Source: an uncultured Xanthomonas sp. (lineage in GTDB: Bacteria; Pseudomonadota; Gammaproteobacteria; Xanthomonadales; Xanthomonadaceae). From it: a stretch of DNA of 64,000 bases. Below, piece by piece: positions 42,236 through 51,963 of this stretch (positions are counted from its first letter, which is position 1; every line of letters starts with the position of its first letter). The notes below the pieces were generated by a model, which saw only the letters and a list, made by a program, of their open reading frames with translations, did not search any database and had not been told where the DNA came from. The stretch spans positions 245,383 through 309,382 of the forward strand of contig CALTTS010000001.1 of the NCBI GenBank assembly GCA_943912265.1, read 5' to 3'. The translations under genes were made by a program, and so were the position numbers.

Positions 42236-43722
42236 TGGCCGAGGAAATCCTGGTCAATGCCACCCCGCGCGAAACCCGCGTCGCGGTGGTCGAAAGCGGC
42301 GTGCTGCAGGAGCTGCACATCGAGCGCGGCTGGCGTCGCGGCGTGGTCGGCAACATCTATCGCGGCAAGGTGCAGCGGGTGATGCCGGGCATGCAGGCCG
42401 CCTTCGTCGAGGTGGGGCTGGAGCGCGCGGCGTTCCTGCATGCAGGCGACGTGGTGCGGCCGCCGCCAGCGGTGGCCGAGGTGGTGGAGGGCGAAGCCCC
42501 GCTGCCCACTTCCCAGCCGCCGATCACCGAGTTGCTGCGCGACGGACAGGACGTGGTCGTGCAGGTCGTCAAGGACCCGATCGGCAGCAAGGGCGCGCGC
42601 CTGACCACGCAGATCAGCATCCCCTCGCGTTATCTGGTGCTGCTGCCGCAGTCCAAGGTGATCGGCGTGTCCGCACGGATCGTCGACGAGGACGAGCGGG
42701 CCCGGCTCAAGGGCATCGTGTCCGAGCTGTCCGCCGCCAACGGCGGTTACGGCTACATCATCCGCACCAATGCCGAAGGCCAGCCGGCCGAGGCCATCGC
42801 CGACGATTTCGCTTATCTGACGCGGGTGTGGAACGTGGTGGAGCGTCGCGGTCGCGAAGCGCCGCTGACCAGCATGATCTACGAGGATCTGGCGCTGCCG
42901 CTGCGTGCGGTGCGCGACCTGATCCGGCGCGACACCGAAAAGGTGCGGGTGGACACGCGCCAGACCTACGAGCAGTTGCAGGCCTTCGTCGCCAAGTACA
43001 TGCCGGTGCTGTCCGAGCGGGTGGAGCTGTACGACGGCGAGCGGCCGATCTTCGACCTGTACGGCGTCGAGGACGAGATCGCCCGCGCGCTGGACAAGCA
43101 GGTGCCGCTCAAGTCCGGCGGCTACCTGGTCATCGACCAGACCGAGGCGATGACCACCATCGACGTGAACACCGGCTCGTTCCTCGGCCAGCGCAACCTG
43201 GAGGAGACGGTCTACCGCACCAACCTGGAGGCCGCGCAGGCGGCCGCGCGCCAGCTGCGCCTGCGCAACCTGGGCGGCATCATCATCATCGACTTCATCG
43301 ACATGTCCGATGCCGAGCACAAGCGCCAGGTGCTGCGCACGCTGGAGAAGGCGCTGGCCCGCGACCACGCCCGCACCACCGTGTACGACTTCTCGCCGCT
43401 GGGGCTGGTGGAGATGACCCGCAAGCGCACCGTCGAGAGCCTGCAGCGGCAGCTGTCCGAGCCGTGCCCGGAATGCGGCGGGCGTGGCAGCATCAAGACC
43501 GCCGAAACCGTCACCTACGAGATCTTCCGCGAGATCACCCGCGCGGTGCGCCAGTTCGAATCGGCGCGGTTGCTGGTGATCGCCTCGCCCAAGGTGGTGG
43601 CGCGGATCACCGAGGAGGAGACCAGCGCGGTGGCCGAGCTGGAGGAGTTCGTCGGCAAGTCGATCAGCTTCCAGGCCGACGCGCAGTACCTGCAAGAGCA
43701 ATACGATGTCGTCCTGCTCTGA
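42235..43722 (+). CDS. rng: ribonuclease G
   Basis: Endoribonuclease of the RNase E/G family that matures the 16S rRNA 5' end and turns over mRNA. The 495-residue product has an N-terminal S1-like domain (GNIYRGKVQRVMPGMQAAFVEVG), the catalytic DNase-I-like domain with TTIDVNTGSF (metal-binding aspartate) and GGIIIIDFIDM, and the zinc-link CPECGG. There is no long C-terminal scaffold, which separates it from RNase E. Confidence 0.95.
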   Translation: MAEEILVNATPRETRVAVVESGVLQELHIERGWRRGVVGNIYRGKVQRVMPGMQAAFVEVGLERAAFLHAGDVVRPPPAVAEVVEGEAPLPTSQPPITELLRDGQDVVVQVVKDPIGSKGARLTTQISIPSRYLVLLPQSKVIGVSARIVDEDERARLKGIVSELSAANGGYGYIIRTNAEGQPAEAIADDFAYLTRVWNVVERRGREAPLTSMIYEDLALPLRAVRDLIRRDTEKVRVDTRQTYEQLQAFVAKYMPVLSERVELYDGERPIFDLYGVEDEIARALDKQVPLKSGGYLVIDQTEAMTTIDVNTGSFLGQRNLEETVYRTNLEAAQAAARQLRLRNLGGIIIIDFIDMSDAEHKRQVLRTLEKALARDHARTTVYDFSPLGLVEMTRKRTVESLQRQLSEPCPECGGRGSIKTAETVTYEIFREITRAVRQFESARLLVIASPKVVARITEEETSAVAELEEFVGKSISFQADAQYLQEQYDVVLL

Positions 43723-43784
43723 CGCCGGTGACCGGGCCCGCGCGGCCCTGATGGCCGCCGGCGACGGCGCGGGAGGCGGCTGAG

Positions 43785-46700
43785 GTGCCCACGCCGCTGC
43801 GCCGCGGCCTGCGCCATGCCCGGCGCTGGACCGTTTACATGTCCGCGCTGCTGCTGATCGGTCTGGCCCTGCTGGTGGGCGCCGCCAGCCAGCTGCTGCC
43901 GCTGGTCGGCAGCCATCCCGAGCACGTGGCCGCATGGCTGAGCGCGCGCGCCGGGCGGCCGGTGCAGTTCGACCGGGTCGACACGCGCTGGACCCGGCGC
44001 GGCCCGTTGCTGCAGTTCGACGGCCTGCGCATCGGCGCGCCCGGGCAGGGCGTGCGGATTGGCCGGGCCGAGGTGCTGGTGGCGATGTATTCCGGCCTGC
44101 TGCCCGGCCAGCCGCTGACCGAGCTGCGCCTGCGCGGCTTGAGCCTGACCGTGCAGCGCGGCGACGACGGCCGCTGGTCGGTGCGCGGCCTGCCGCCAAC
44201 CGAGCAGGGCGGCGACCCGCTCGACAGCCTGCAGCGGCTCGGCGAGCTGCAGGTGATCGGCGCGCGCATCACCGTCGACGCGCCCGCGCTCGGGCTGGAG
44301 TCCCTGCAGGTGCCGCGCGCCGATCTGCGCCTGCGGGTGGAAGGCCACCGGCTGCGTGCCGGCGCCCGCGGCTGGATCGGCGATGCCGCGCCGCTGCGGC
44401 TGGCGCTGGATTTCGACCGGCGCGCCGGCAGCGGGCGCGCCTGGCTGGACGCGCAGCCGCTTGATCTGGCCGCCTGGGCACCGGTGCTGCATCTGGCCGG
44501 CATCGCGCCGCAGGCGGGGCAGGGCCGGGCGCGGCTGTGGCTGTCGCTGCGCGATGCTCGGGTGGAATCGGTCACCGGCGATTTCGACCTGCGCAGGGTC
44601 GCGCTGACCGGCGCGATGCCGGCCGGCGAGCCGGCGCTGCCGGCATTGGCGCTGGGCAGCGTGGAAACCCGCTGGCGCTGGCGGCGCACCGCCGAGGGCT
44701 GGCGCCTGGACGTGCCGCGCCTGCGCGTGGGCGACGCCGCGCAACGGCACGTGATGGACGGCATCGGCATCGCCGGCGGCCGGCGCATCGCGGTGCTGGC
44801 CGGCCGCGCCGACGTCTCGCCGCTGCTCGCGGTGGCCGGCCTGAGCGACCGCCTGCAGCCGGCCACCCGGCGCTGGATCGCCGCCGCGCGTCCGCGCCTG
44901 CGGCTGGGCGCGTTGTGGCTGGCCGGCACGGCCGGCGGCGGTCCGCTGCAAGCGCACGGCCGGCTGGACGAGCTGGCCTTCGACCCGGTCGGCAATGCGC
45001 CCGGCGTCAGCGGCGTGCACGGGGCGTTCGAAGGCGATGCGGACGGGTTCCTGATGGGCCTGACCCCGGACCGGCCGGTGGTGCTGGACTGGCCGCGCGG
45101 CTTCGGCGTGGTCCACCGCGTCCGCCTGTCCGGCACCGTGGTCGGCTGGCGGCAGGGCGCCGGCTGGCGCGTGGAATCGCCGGCCCTGCGGGTGCAGGGC
45201 GAAGGCTACGCCGCCGACATGCGCGGCGGCCTGTGGTTCCAGGGCGACGGCACGCGGCCGTGGATCGATCTCGCGGCGAAGATCGACGACACGCCGGTGC
45301 CGGTGGCGAAGAAATTCTGGATCCGCTCGATGATGCCGGCCGCGGCGGTCGAGTGGCTGGACATGGCGCTGGTGGATGGCACCATCGTCGGCGGCCAGGG
45401 GCTGGCGGTCGGCGACCTGGACGACTGGCCGTTCATCGGCCGCAACGGCCGCTTCGAGGCCAGCGGCCGCATCGTCGACGGCCAGATCCGCTTCCAGGAG
45501 GACTGGCCGGCGATGGAGAACCTCGATGCCGGCGTGGCCTTCGTCGGCAACGGGTTCACCCTGGGCGGGCGCGGCGCCCGCCTCGGCCAGGTCGGCATCG
45601 ACCGCGTCGAGGCCGGCATCGAGGATTTCGGCCGGGGCCTGCTGAAGGTGCGCGCGGCCGGCCGGGCCGACGCCTCGCGCTTCCTCGAGCTGCTGCGGCG
45701 CAGCCCGCTGCATGCCGAACATGCCGACGTGCTCGACCACCTGCAGGCCGGCGGCACGGCCGCGGCCACGTTCGCGATGGACCTGCCGCTGGACAGCGAC
45801 CCGGCGACCTCGCCGCGCATCGCCGGCAGCGTCGAGCTGCGCGATGCGCGGCTGGCCGACCCGCGCTGGCAGCTGGCCTTCGACGGCGTCAACGGCAAGG
45901 CCGAGTACGGCGACGGCGGTTTCGGCGCCAGCCAGCTGCAGGTGAACCACCTCGGCCGGCCCGGCCTGCTGTCGCTGCGCGCCGGCGACCGCGTGCGCGA
46001 TCCGAAGCAGGCCTTCGAGGCCGAGCTGGCCGCCGAGATGCCGGCCGCCGACCTGCTCGACCACGCCGCGGAACTGGCCTGGCTCAAGCCCTATCTCGAC
46101 GGCCGTTCGGCCTGGACGGTGGGCGTGACGCTGCCGAAGGCCGCGCCGCCCGCCGCCGCCGGCAAGCCGATGGTTCCGGCCGCCGCGCCGCCGGGCCATC
46201 TGCACCTGCATTCGGATCTGGTCGGCACCGCGCTGAACCTGCCGGCGCCGCTGGACAAGCCGGCCGCGCAGCCGCTGGCGGTCAGCGTGGACAGCGACCT
46301 GCCGCTGGACGGCGGCCAGGTGGACGTGGTGCTTGGCGACGTGCTGGCGCTGCGGGCGCGCAACCGCGACGGCCGGACCGGCGTGGTGGCCGTGCTCGGC
46401 GCCGACCGGGTGGATCGCGATCCGCCGGCCAGCGGCTGGAGCGCGTTCGGCCATGCCGATGAACTCGATGCGCTGGGCTGGATCGCGCTGGCCTCCGGCC
46501 GTGCCGGCGGCAGCGGCGCCGACGACCTGCCGATGCGCGTGGTGGACATGCGCAGCGACCGGCTGCGGCTGTTCGGCGGCGTCTTCGCCGATACCCGGGT
46601 GCAGATGCGGCCCGGCACGGGCGGTTTGTCCGTCGATGCGAGCGGGCCGAACCTGCAGGGACACGTGAGCGTGCCCGATGCGGCCGCGCAGCCGGTGACC

Positions 46701-47666
46701 GCCCGTTTCCAGCGTGCCTGGTGGCAGCCGCCGGCCGGCGACAGCGCGCCGGCATCATCGGCGCAGGTGCAGACGAGCCAGGCCGACGATGCCGACCCGG
46801 CCGCGATCCCGCCGCTGGCGGTGGACATCGACGACCTGCGCCTCGGCCAGGGCCAGTGGGGCGCGCTGTCGCTGCGCACCCGCAAGACCGCCGGCGGCCT
46901 GCAGGTGCAGCGCATGACCCTGCGCTCGCCCAAGCAGAGCCTGGACATCGGCGGGCGCTGGACCGGCCGCGGCCATGCCGCGGCCACGCAGGTGCTGGTG
47001 TCGGCCGACAGCCGCGACCTTGGCCAGCTTTCCACCGATCTGGGCATCGGCGGGCAGGTGCGCGGCGGGGAAGGCAAGCTGGTCTTCGATGCGAGCTGGC
47101 CGGGTTCGCCGGCCGCGTTCCAGCTCGGCCAGTTGCAGGGCAGCCTGACCGTCAAGGCCGAGAACGGCCAGCTGCTGGAAGTGGACCCGGGCGCGGGACG
47201 CCTGCTCGGTCTGGTCAGCGTCGGCCAATTGCCGCGCAGGATGATGCTGGATTTCCGCGATTTCTTTTCCAAGGGACTGGCGTTCAACCAGTTGAGCGGG
47301 TCGATGCGGTTCGGCAACGGCGTGGCCCGCACCGACGACCTGCACATCGATGGCCCTGCGGTGAAGATCGCCATCCACGGCAGCGCCGACCTGCGTGCGG
47401 AAACCTTCGACCAGACCGTGGACGTGAATCCCAAGTCCGGCAACCTGCTGACCGTGGTCGGCGCGGTGACCGGCGGCCCGATCGGCGCGGCGGTCGGCGC
47501 GGCGGCCAACGCCGTGCTCGGCAAGCCGCTGGGCGAAATCGGCGCGCGCAGCTACCACGTCACCGGGCCGTGGAAGGACCCGAAGGTGGACGTGGTGGAA
47601 CGCGCCCCGGCGGCAACCACGCCCGTTCCCGCCACGCCGCCCGTGCCCGCATCCGTGCGGCCTTGA
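43785..47666 (+). CDS. yhdP: YhdP family AsmA-like protein
   Basis: Very large (1293-residue) protein with one N-terminal membrane helix (about 16-38) and a long periplasmic region. The AsmA-like C-terminal part includes LAFNQLSGSMRFGNGVARTDDLHIDGPAVKIAIHGSAD-type sequence and LTVVGAVTGGPIGAAVGAAANAVLG. YhdP, TamB and YdbH are the AsmA-like proteins proposed to bridge phospholipids from inner to outer membrane. It starts with GTG at 43785 (GGAGG upstream), 62 bases after rng. The order rng-yhdP-tldD is conserved in enterobacteria. Confidence 0.93.
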   Translation: MPTPLRRGLRHARRWTVYMSALLLIGLALLVGAASQLLPLVGSHPEHVAAWLSARAGRPVQFDRVDTRWTRRGPLLQFDGLRIGAPGQGVRIGRAEVLVAMYSGLLPGQPLTELRLRGLSLTVQRGDDGRWSVRGLPPTEQGGDPLDSLQRLGELQVIGARITVDAPALGLESLQVPRADLRLRVEGHRLRAGARGWIGDAAPLRLALDFDRRAGSGRAWLDAQPLDLAAWAPVLHLAGIAPQAGQGRARLWLSLRDARVESVTGDFDLRRVALTGAMPAGEPALPALALGSVETRWRWRRTAEGWRLDVPRLRVGDAAQRHVMDGIGIAGGRRIAVLAGRADVSPLLAVAGLSDRLQPATRRWIAAARPRLRLGALWLAGTAGGGPLQAHGRLDELAFDPVGNAPGVSGVHGAFEGDADGFLMGLTPDRPVVLDWPRGFGVVHRVRLSGTVVGWRQGAGWRVESPALRVQGEGYAADMRGGLWFQGDGTRPWIDLAAKIDDTPVPVAKKFWIRSMMPAAAVEWLDMALVDGTIVGGQGLAVGDLDDWPFIGRNGRFEASGRIVDGQIRFQEDWPAMENLDAGVAFVGNGFTLGGRGARLGQVGIDRVEAGIEDFGRGLLKVRAAGRADASRFLELLRRSPLHAEHADVLDHLQAGGTAAATFAMDLPLDSDPATSPRIAGSVELRDARLADPRWQLAFDGVNGKAEYGDGGFGASQLQVNHLGRPGLLSLRAGDRVRDPKQAFEAELAAEMPAADLLDHAAELAWLKPYLDGRSAWTVGVTLPKAAPPAAAGKPMVPAAAPPGHLHLHSDLVGTALNLPAPLDKPAAQPLAVSVDSDLPLDGGQVDVVLGDVLALRARNRDGRTGVVAVLGADRVDRDPPASGWSAFGHADELDALGWIALASGRAGGSGADDLPMRVVDMRSDRLRLFGGVFADTRVQMRPGTGGLSVDASGPNLQGHVSVPDAAAQPVTARFQRAWWQPPAGDSAPASSAQVQTSQADDADPAAIPPLAVDIDDLRLGQGQWGALSLRTRKTAGGLQVQRMTLRSPKQSLDIGGRWTGRGHAAATQVLVSADSRDLGQLSTDLGIGGQVRGGEGKLVFDASWPGSPAAFQLGQLQGSLTVKAENGQLLEVDPGAGRLLGLVSVGQLPRRMMLDFRDFFSKGLAFNQLSGSMRFGNGVARTDDLHIDGPAVKIAIHGSADLRAETFDQTVDVNPKSGNLLTVVGAVTGGPIGAAVGAAANAVLGKPLGEIGARSYHVTGPWKDPKVDVVERAPAATTPVPATPPVPASVRP

Positions 47667-47727
47667 AGCAACGGCGCGGCGCGGTTTCCTTCTTGCAATC
47701 GGGCGCTTGCGCCCGCATCACTCACGC

Positions 47728-49173
47728 ATGGACAACCCAATGACCGCACTGGCCGAATCCCGCCTGCTGCTGCCCGCCGGCCTCGATGCCGGCCAGCTCG
47801 ACCGCGCCTTCGCATCGCTGCTCGGGCCGGGCATCGACTTCGGCGACCTGTATTTCCAGCATGCCCGGCGCGAGAGCTGGAGCATGGAGGACGGCATCGT
47901 CAAGGACGGCGCGCATTCGATCGAGCAGGGCGTGGGCGTGCGCGCGATTTCCGGCGAGAAGACCGGCTTCGCGTATTCGGACGAGATCAACGCCGCGGCC
48001 CTGATCGAGGCGGCGCAGTCGGCGCGGGCGATCTCGCGCGACGGCGGCGCGCGGCCCGCGCGCGCGCTGGCCCGCAGCGGCGGCCATGACCTGTATCCGG
48101 CGCTGGACCCGGTGGACAGCCTCGGCAACGAGGCCAAGGTCGAGGTGCTGCGCCGGCTGGACGCCTTCCTGCGCGCCGCCGATCCGCGCGTGCGGCAGGT
48201 GATGGTCAGCCTGTCCGGCGGCGTGGACACGGTGCTGGTGGCGCGCAGCGACGGCGTGCTGGCTTCGGACATCCGCCCGCTGGTGCGGCTGAACGTGCAG
48301 GTGCTGGTCGAGCAGGGCGGCCGCCGCGAATCCGGCTATGCCGGCGGCGGCGGGCGCCATTCCTACGCGGAACTGTTCTCCGGCGGCCGCCCGGAAGCGC
48401 TGGCGCGCGAGGCGCTGCGCCAGGCGCTGGTGAACCTGGAGGCCGTCGACGCGCCGGCCGGGGTGATGCCGGTGGTGCTCGGCCCGGGCTGGCCCGGCGT
48501 GCTGCTGCACGAAGCGGTGGGCCACGGGCTGGAAGGCGACTTCAACCGCAAGGGCACCAGCGTCTATGCCGGGCGCATCGGCCAGCGCGTGGCCGCGCCG
48601 GGCGTGACCATCGTCGACGACGGCACGCTGGCCGGCCGCCGCGGTTCGCTCAACATCGACGACGAAGGCACGCCGACGCGCTGCACCACCTTGATCGAGG
48701 ACGGCGTGCTGGTCGGCTACATGCAGGACACCCACAACGCTCGGTTGATGGGCATGGCGCCCACCGGCAACGGCCGGCGCGAGTCCTTTGCCCATCTGCC
48801 GATGCCGCGCATGACCAATACCTACATGCTGGCCGGCGCGCACGACCCGCAGGAGATGATCCGTTCGGTCAAGCGCGGCCTGTACGCGGTCAACTTCGGC
48901 GGCGGCCAGGTCGACATCACCAGCGGCAAGTACGTGTTCTCGGCCACCGAGGCCTACCTGATCGAGGACGGCAAGGTCACCGCGCCGGTGAAGGGCGCCA
49001 CCCTGATCGGCAACGGCCCGGAGACGATGCAGAAGGTCAGCATGGTCGGCAACGACCTGGCGCTGGACGAGGGCGTGGGCATCTGCGGCAAGGACGGCCA
49101 GAGCGTGCCGGTGGGCGTGGGCCAGCCGTCGCTGCTGATCGACGGCATCACCGTGGGCGGCACGCGGGCGTGA
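47728..49173 (+). CDS. tldD: metalloprotease TldD
   Basis: Catalytic subunit of the TldD/TldE heterodimer, which degrades unfolded or short peptides, matures microcin B17 and removes the CcdA antitoxin in E. coli. The 481-residue product carries the zinc motif HEAVGH (His261, Glu262, His265) in VLLHEAVGHGLEGDFNRKG. ATG 47728 gives the E. coli length; ATG 47740 is also possible. The partner gene pmbA lies at 49919, separated by the opposite-strand darP. Confidence 0.95.
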   Translation: MDNPMTALAESRLLLPAGLDAGQLDRAFASLLGPGIDFGDLYFQHARRESWSMEDGIVKDGAHSIEQGVGVRAISGEKTGFAYSDEINAAALIEAAQSARAISRDGGARPARALARSGGHDLYPALDPVDSLGNEAKVEVLRRLDAFLRAADPRVRQVMVSLSGGVDTVLVARSDGVLASDIRPLVRLNVQVLVEQGGRRESGYAGGGGRHSYAELFSGGRPEALAREALRQALVNLEAVDAPAGVMPVVLGPGWPGVLLHEAVGHGLEGDFNRKGTSVYAGRIGQRVAAPGVTIVDDGTLAGRRGSLNIDDEGTPTRCTTLIEDGVLVGYMQDTHNARLMGMAPTGNGRRESFAHLPMPRMTNTYMLAGAHDPQEMIRSVKRGLYAVNFGGGQVDITSGKYVFSATEAYLIEDGKVTAPVKGATLIGNGPETMQKVSMVGNDLALDEGVGICGKDGQSVPVGVGQPSLLIDGITVGGTRA

Positions 49174-49194
49174 GCCGGGCGGTGTCGCCCGCGC

Positions 49195-49213
49195 GGCGCG
49201 CGGTCCGCGCGCC
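49195..49213. terminator. GC-rich hairpin between convergent tldD and darP
   Basis: GGCGCGCGG and its inverse complement form a hairpin of at least seven base pairs, just after the tldD stop and ten bases before the end of darP. A smaller GGGCG-GTGT-CGCCC hairpin precedes it. There is no U tract. Confidence 0.45.
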
Positions 49214-49223
49214 GGAGGCCGGT

Positions 49224-49808
49224 TCAGTCGAGCAGGCCGTCGTCGTCGGAGGGCGCCGCAGCCTGCGCGTCGCCGGTACCGGCGCTGCTGGCGTCGGCGA
49301 ACAGCTCGCGCAGCAGCTGGTAGATCTCGCGGAAGGCGCGCGGCGGCCGGTTCCTCGCGCGCTCGTCCAGGGCGTTGCGCAGCAGCTGGCGCAGGCGCTG
49401 GCGGTCGGCGGCCGGGTATTCGTCCAGCAGCGCGGCCAGCGCCGCGTCGCCGCCGTCGAGCAGGCGCGTGCGCCAGTCCTCGGCCTTGTGCATCAGCGCC
49501 ACGCCGCGTTTGGAGGTTTCGCTGCCGGCGTCGAGCGCGTCGCGGATCGCGTCCAGGGTCTCCTCGTCCTCGCGGCGCATCTGCTTGGCCAGGAAGGCCA
49601 ACTGGCGCTTGCGCGCGATGTGCGCGGTGATGCGCCGGGTGTCGGCGATGTGCGGCAGCAGCGCTTCCGGAATCGGCAGCTTTTCCAGCTGGGCCGGGCT
49701 CTGCGCGGCCAGTTGTTCGGCCAGTTCCAGCACGCCCAGCGCTTCGCGCCGTTGCTGGCTGCGGCTGGGGCTCAGGAATTGGCCGGTGTCCTCGTCGCGT
49801 CCGCGCAT
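49224..49808 (-). CDS. darP: ribosome biogenesis factor DarP/YjgA (DUF615)
   Basis: The 194-residue, highly charged helical protein matches YjgA: SRSQQRREALGVLELAEQLAAQSPAQLEKLPIPEAL-type N-terminus, TRRITAHIARKRQLAFLAKQMR and the C-terminal arginine-rich helix. It associates with late 50S precursors in E. coli. The start MRGRDEDTGQ at 49808 fits the family. It lies opposite and between tldD and pmbA, and is divergent from pmbA. Confidence 0.92.
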   Translation of the reverse strand: MRGRDEDTGQFLSPSRSQQRREALGVLELAEQLAAQSPAQLEKLPIPEALLPHIADTRRITAHIARKRQLAFLAKQMRREDEETLDAIRDALDAGSETSKRGVALMHKAEDWRTRLLDGGDAALAALLDEYPAADRQRLRQLLRNALDERARNRPPRAFREIYQLLRELFADASSAGTGDAQAAAPSDDDGLLD

Positions 49809-49918
49809 CGTGCTGTCCGTGTTCCGTGAAGAAGGTTTCTTGAAGCAATGTTTCGTGAAGAGCCGGCTGAAAACCGGCGGCGCGCACGATGCCGCCATCA
49901 CCGCAACAGGATAAGCCA

Positions 49919-51298
49919 TTGAACGCCATCGTCCCCGAAAACACCGCCCGCCCGCTTGCCGCCGACGACAGCGCCGCGCGGCTGGATCGCCTGGCCGACC
50001 TGTCCGGGCGCCTGCTCGAACTGGCCCGCGCACGCGGTGCCAGCCAGTGCGAAGTCAGTTGCAGCGAGGAGCAGGGACTGAACGTGGGCGTGCGCATGGG
50101 CGAGGTGGAAACCGTCGAATCCACCCGCGACCGCGGCATCGCCGTCACCGTCTACTTCGGCACGCGCAAGGGCAGCGCCAGCACCGCCGACCTGCGCGAG
50201 GAGAGCCTGGCGGCGACGGTGGAGCAGGCCTGCGCGATCGCCCGCCATACCGAGGACGACCCGGCCGCCGGGCTGGCCGACCCGGCGCTGATGGCCGGCC
50301 GCTTCCCCGACCTGGATACCTGGCACCCCTGGGCGCTGGATGCCGACGCGGCCATCGACCTGGCGCTGGCCTGCGAAGGCGCCGGGCGCGCGGCGGATGC
50401 CCGCATCGGCAATTCCGACGGTGCCGGCGTGGGCACCCACCGCAGCCTGTCGGTGTACGCCAACTCGCACGGCTTCGTCGGGCGCGAACGCGAAACCCAC
50501 CATTCGATCAGCTGCGCGCTGATCGCCGGCAGCGGCGACGCCATGCAGCGCGACGGCTGGTACACCAGCGCGCTGGCCAGCGCCGACCTGGAGGCCGCCG
50601 CCGCCGTGGGCCGCCGTGCCGCCGAGCGCACCGTGGCCCGGCTGGCGCCGCGCAGCGTGCCGACCGGCGAGTATCCGGTGCTGTTCGCGGCCGAGGTGGC
50701 GCGTTCGCTGGTTGGGCATTTCGTCGGCGCGGTGTCCGGCGGCGCGCTGTACCGCAAGTCCAGCTTCCTGCTCGACAGCGTCGGCACGCGCGTGTTCCCG
50801 ACGTGGTTCTCGATCGAGGAAAAGCCGCTGCTGCGGCGCGGCCTGCGTTCGGCCGCCTTCGATGCCGACGGCGTGGCCACGCGCGACGCGGCGCTGGTGT
50901 CCGGCGGCGTGCTGCAGCGCTACGTGCTGGGCAGCTACTCGGCGCGCCGACTGGGTCTGGCCACCACCGGCAACGCCGGCGGCGTGCACAACCTGATCGT
51001 GTCGGCCAATGCCGGCGGGCGCGGGGAACTGCTGCGCACGATGGGCCGCGGCCTGCTGGTCACCGAGCTGATGGGGCAGGGCGTGAACCCGGTCACCGGC
51101 GACTACTCGCGCGGCGCGGCGGGATTCTGGGTGGAGGACGGCCAGATCGCCTATCCGGTGGACGGCATCACCATCGCCGGCAACCTGAAGGACATGTTCG
51201 CCGCCATCGCCGCGGTGGGCAGCGACGTGGACCCGCGCTCGCACGTGCGCACCGGCTCGATCCTGCTGCCGCGCTTGACCGTGGCCGGCGAGGCCTGA
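49919..51298 (+). CDS. pmbA: metalloprotease TldE/PmbA
   Basis: Non-catalytic partner of TldD. The product has 459 residues from TTG 49919, which has AGGA seven bases upstream; ATG 49889 would add ten residues. VEVETVESTRDRGI-type N-terminal sequence, VGHFVGAVSGGALYRKSSFLLD and VTGDYSRGAAGFWVEDGQIAYPV are strongly conserved PmbA blocks. No HExxxH zinc motif is present, as expected for TldE. Confidence 0.94.
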   Translation: MNAIVPENTARPLAADDSAARLDRLADLSGRLLELARARGASQCEVSCSEEQGLNVGVRMGEVETVESTRDRGIAVTVYFGTRKGSASTADLREESLAATVEQACAIARHTEDDPAAGLADPALMAGRFPDLDTWHPWALDADAAIDLALACEGAGRAADARIGNSDGAGVGTHRSLSVYANSHGFVGRERETHHSISCALIAGSGDAMQRDGWYTSALASADLEAAAAVGRRAAERTVARLAPRSVPTGEYPVLFAAEVARSLVGHFVGAVSGGALYRKSSFLLDSVGTRVFPTWFSIEEKPLLRRGLRSAAFDADGVATRDAALVSGGVLQRYVLGSYSARRLGLATTGNAGGVHNLIVSANAGGRGELLRTMGRGLLVTELMGQGVNPVTGDYSRGAAGFWVEDGQIAYPVDGITIAGNLKDMFAAIAAVGSDVDPRSHVRTGSILLPRLTVAGEA

Positions 51299-51327
51299 GC
51301 GCGACACCGCATTGACACCTGAACCTT

Positions 51328-51354
51328 GCACAGTGACAGTAACAGCAACTGTGC
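51328..51354. promoter_or_regulatory. inverted repeat, possible operator
   Basis: GCACAGT (51328-51334) and ACTGTGC (51348-51354) are separated by 13 bases, and TTGACA, a perfect -35 hexamer, lies just before at 51312-51317. Together they could be a regulated promoter for the small membrane protein gene at 51404. No regulator can be named. Confidence 0.3.
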
Positions 51355-51403
51355 CGGCCGCAGGTGGCCGGGCGGCTTTCAACCACCACTCAGGATGCAT
51401 GCG

Positions 51404-51829
51404 ATGAGCGACATTGATGGAACGACCACTCCACCGCCCCCCCCGGCCGTCGGCCCGAGCGCCGAAGAAAAGCAGTGGGCCATGTTCGCCCACCTGTCCG
51501 CGCTCGTCGGCGGCATCCTGACTTCCGGCTGGGCCGGCAGCATCGGCTGCTTCATCGGCCCGCTGGTGATCTGGCTGGTCAAGAAGGACACGCTGCCCTT
51601 CGTCGACGACCAGGGCAAGGAAGCGCTGAACTTCAACATCACCGTCGGCATCGTGTTCCTGGCATTGCTGATCCTGTCGATCGTCACCTTCGGCATCGGC
51701 CTGATCGTGGCCGTGCCGCTGTGGATCATCATCGGCATCGCCTGGCTGGTGCTGACCATCATCGCCGCGGTCAAGGCCAACAACGGCGAGCGTTACCGCT
51801 ACCCGCTCACGCTGCGCCTGATCAAGTGA
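51404..51829 (+). CDS. DUF4870 small membrane protein
   Basis: The 141-residue protein has a disordered Pro-rich N-terminus (to about 22) and three or four membrane segments. AMFAHLSALVGGI and PFVDDQGKEALNFNITVGIV are diagnostic of DUF4870 (Tic20-like) proteins, which have no established bacterial function. The start MSDIDGTTT at 51404 has AGGA eight bases upstream. Confidence 0.88.
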   Translation: MSDIDGTTTPPPPPAVGPSAEEKQWAMFAHLSALVGGILTSGWAGSIGCFIGPLVIWLVKKDTLPFVDDQGKEALNFNITVGIVFLALLILSIVTFGIGLIVAVPLWIIIGIAWLVLTIIAAVKANNGERYRYPLTLRLIK

Positions 51830-51860
51830 TCGGTTCAGCGGGCTGAACCCGCGATGTCCC

Positions 51861-51884
51861 GGAACCCGGCTTCGGCCGGGTTCC
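51861..51884 (+). terminator. hairpin terminator with UUCG loop
   Basis: GGAACCCGGC-TTCG-GCCGGGTTCC is a perfect 10-bp stem closed by the very stable C(UUCG)G tetraloop, 32 bases after the DUF4870 stop. The U tract is weak. Confidence 0.75.
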
Positions 51885-51963
51885 GCGCATTCAGCGATTG
51901 CGTTGTCGTCAACGGGCGCGATCATCCGGCGTTGCCACGCACATGTCGCCGGGAGATTTCCGC

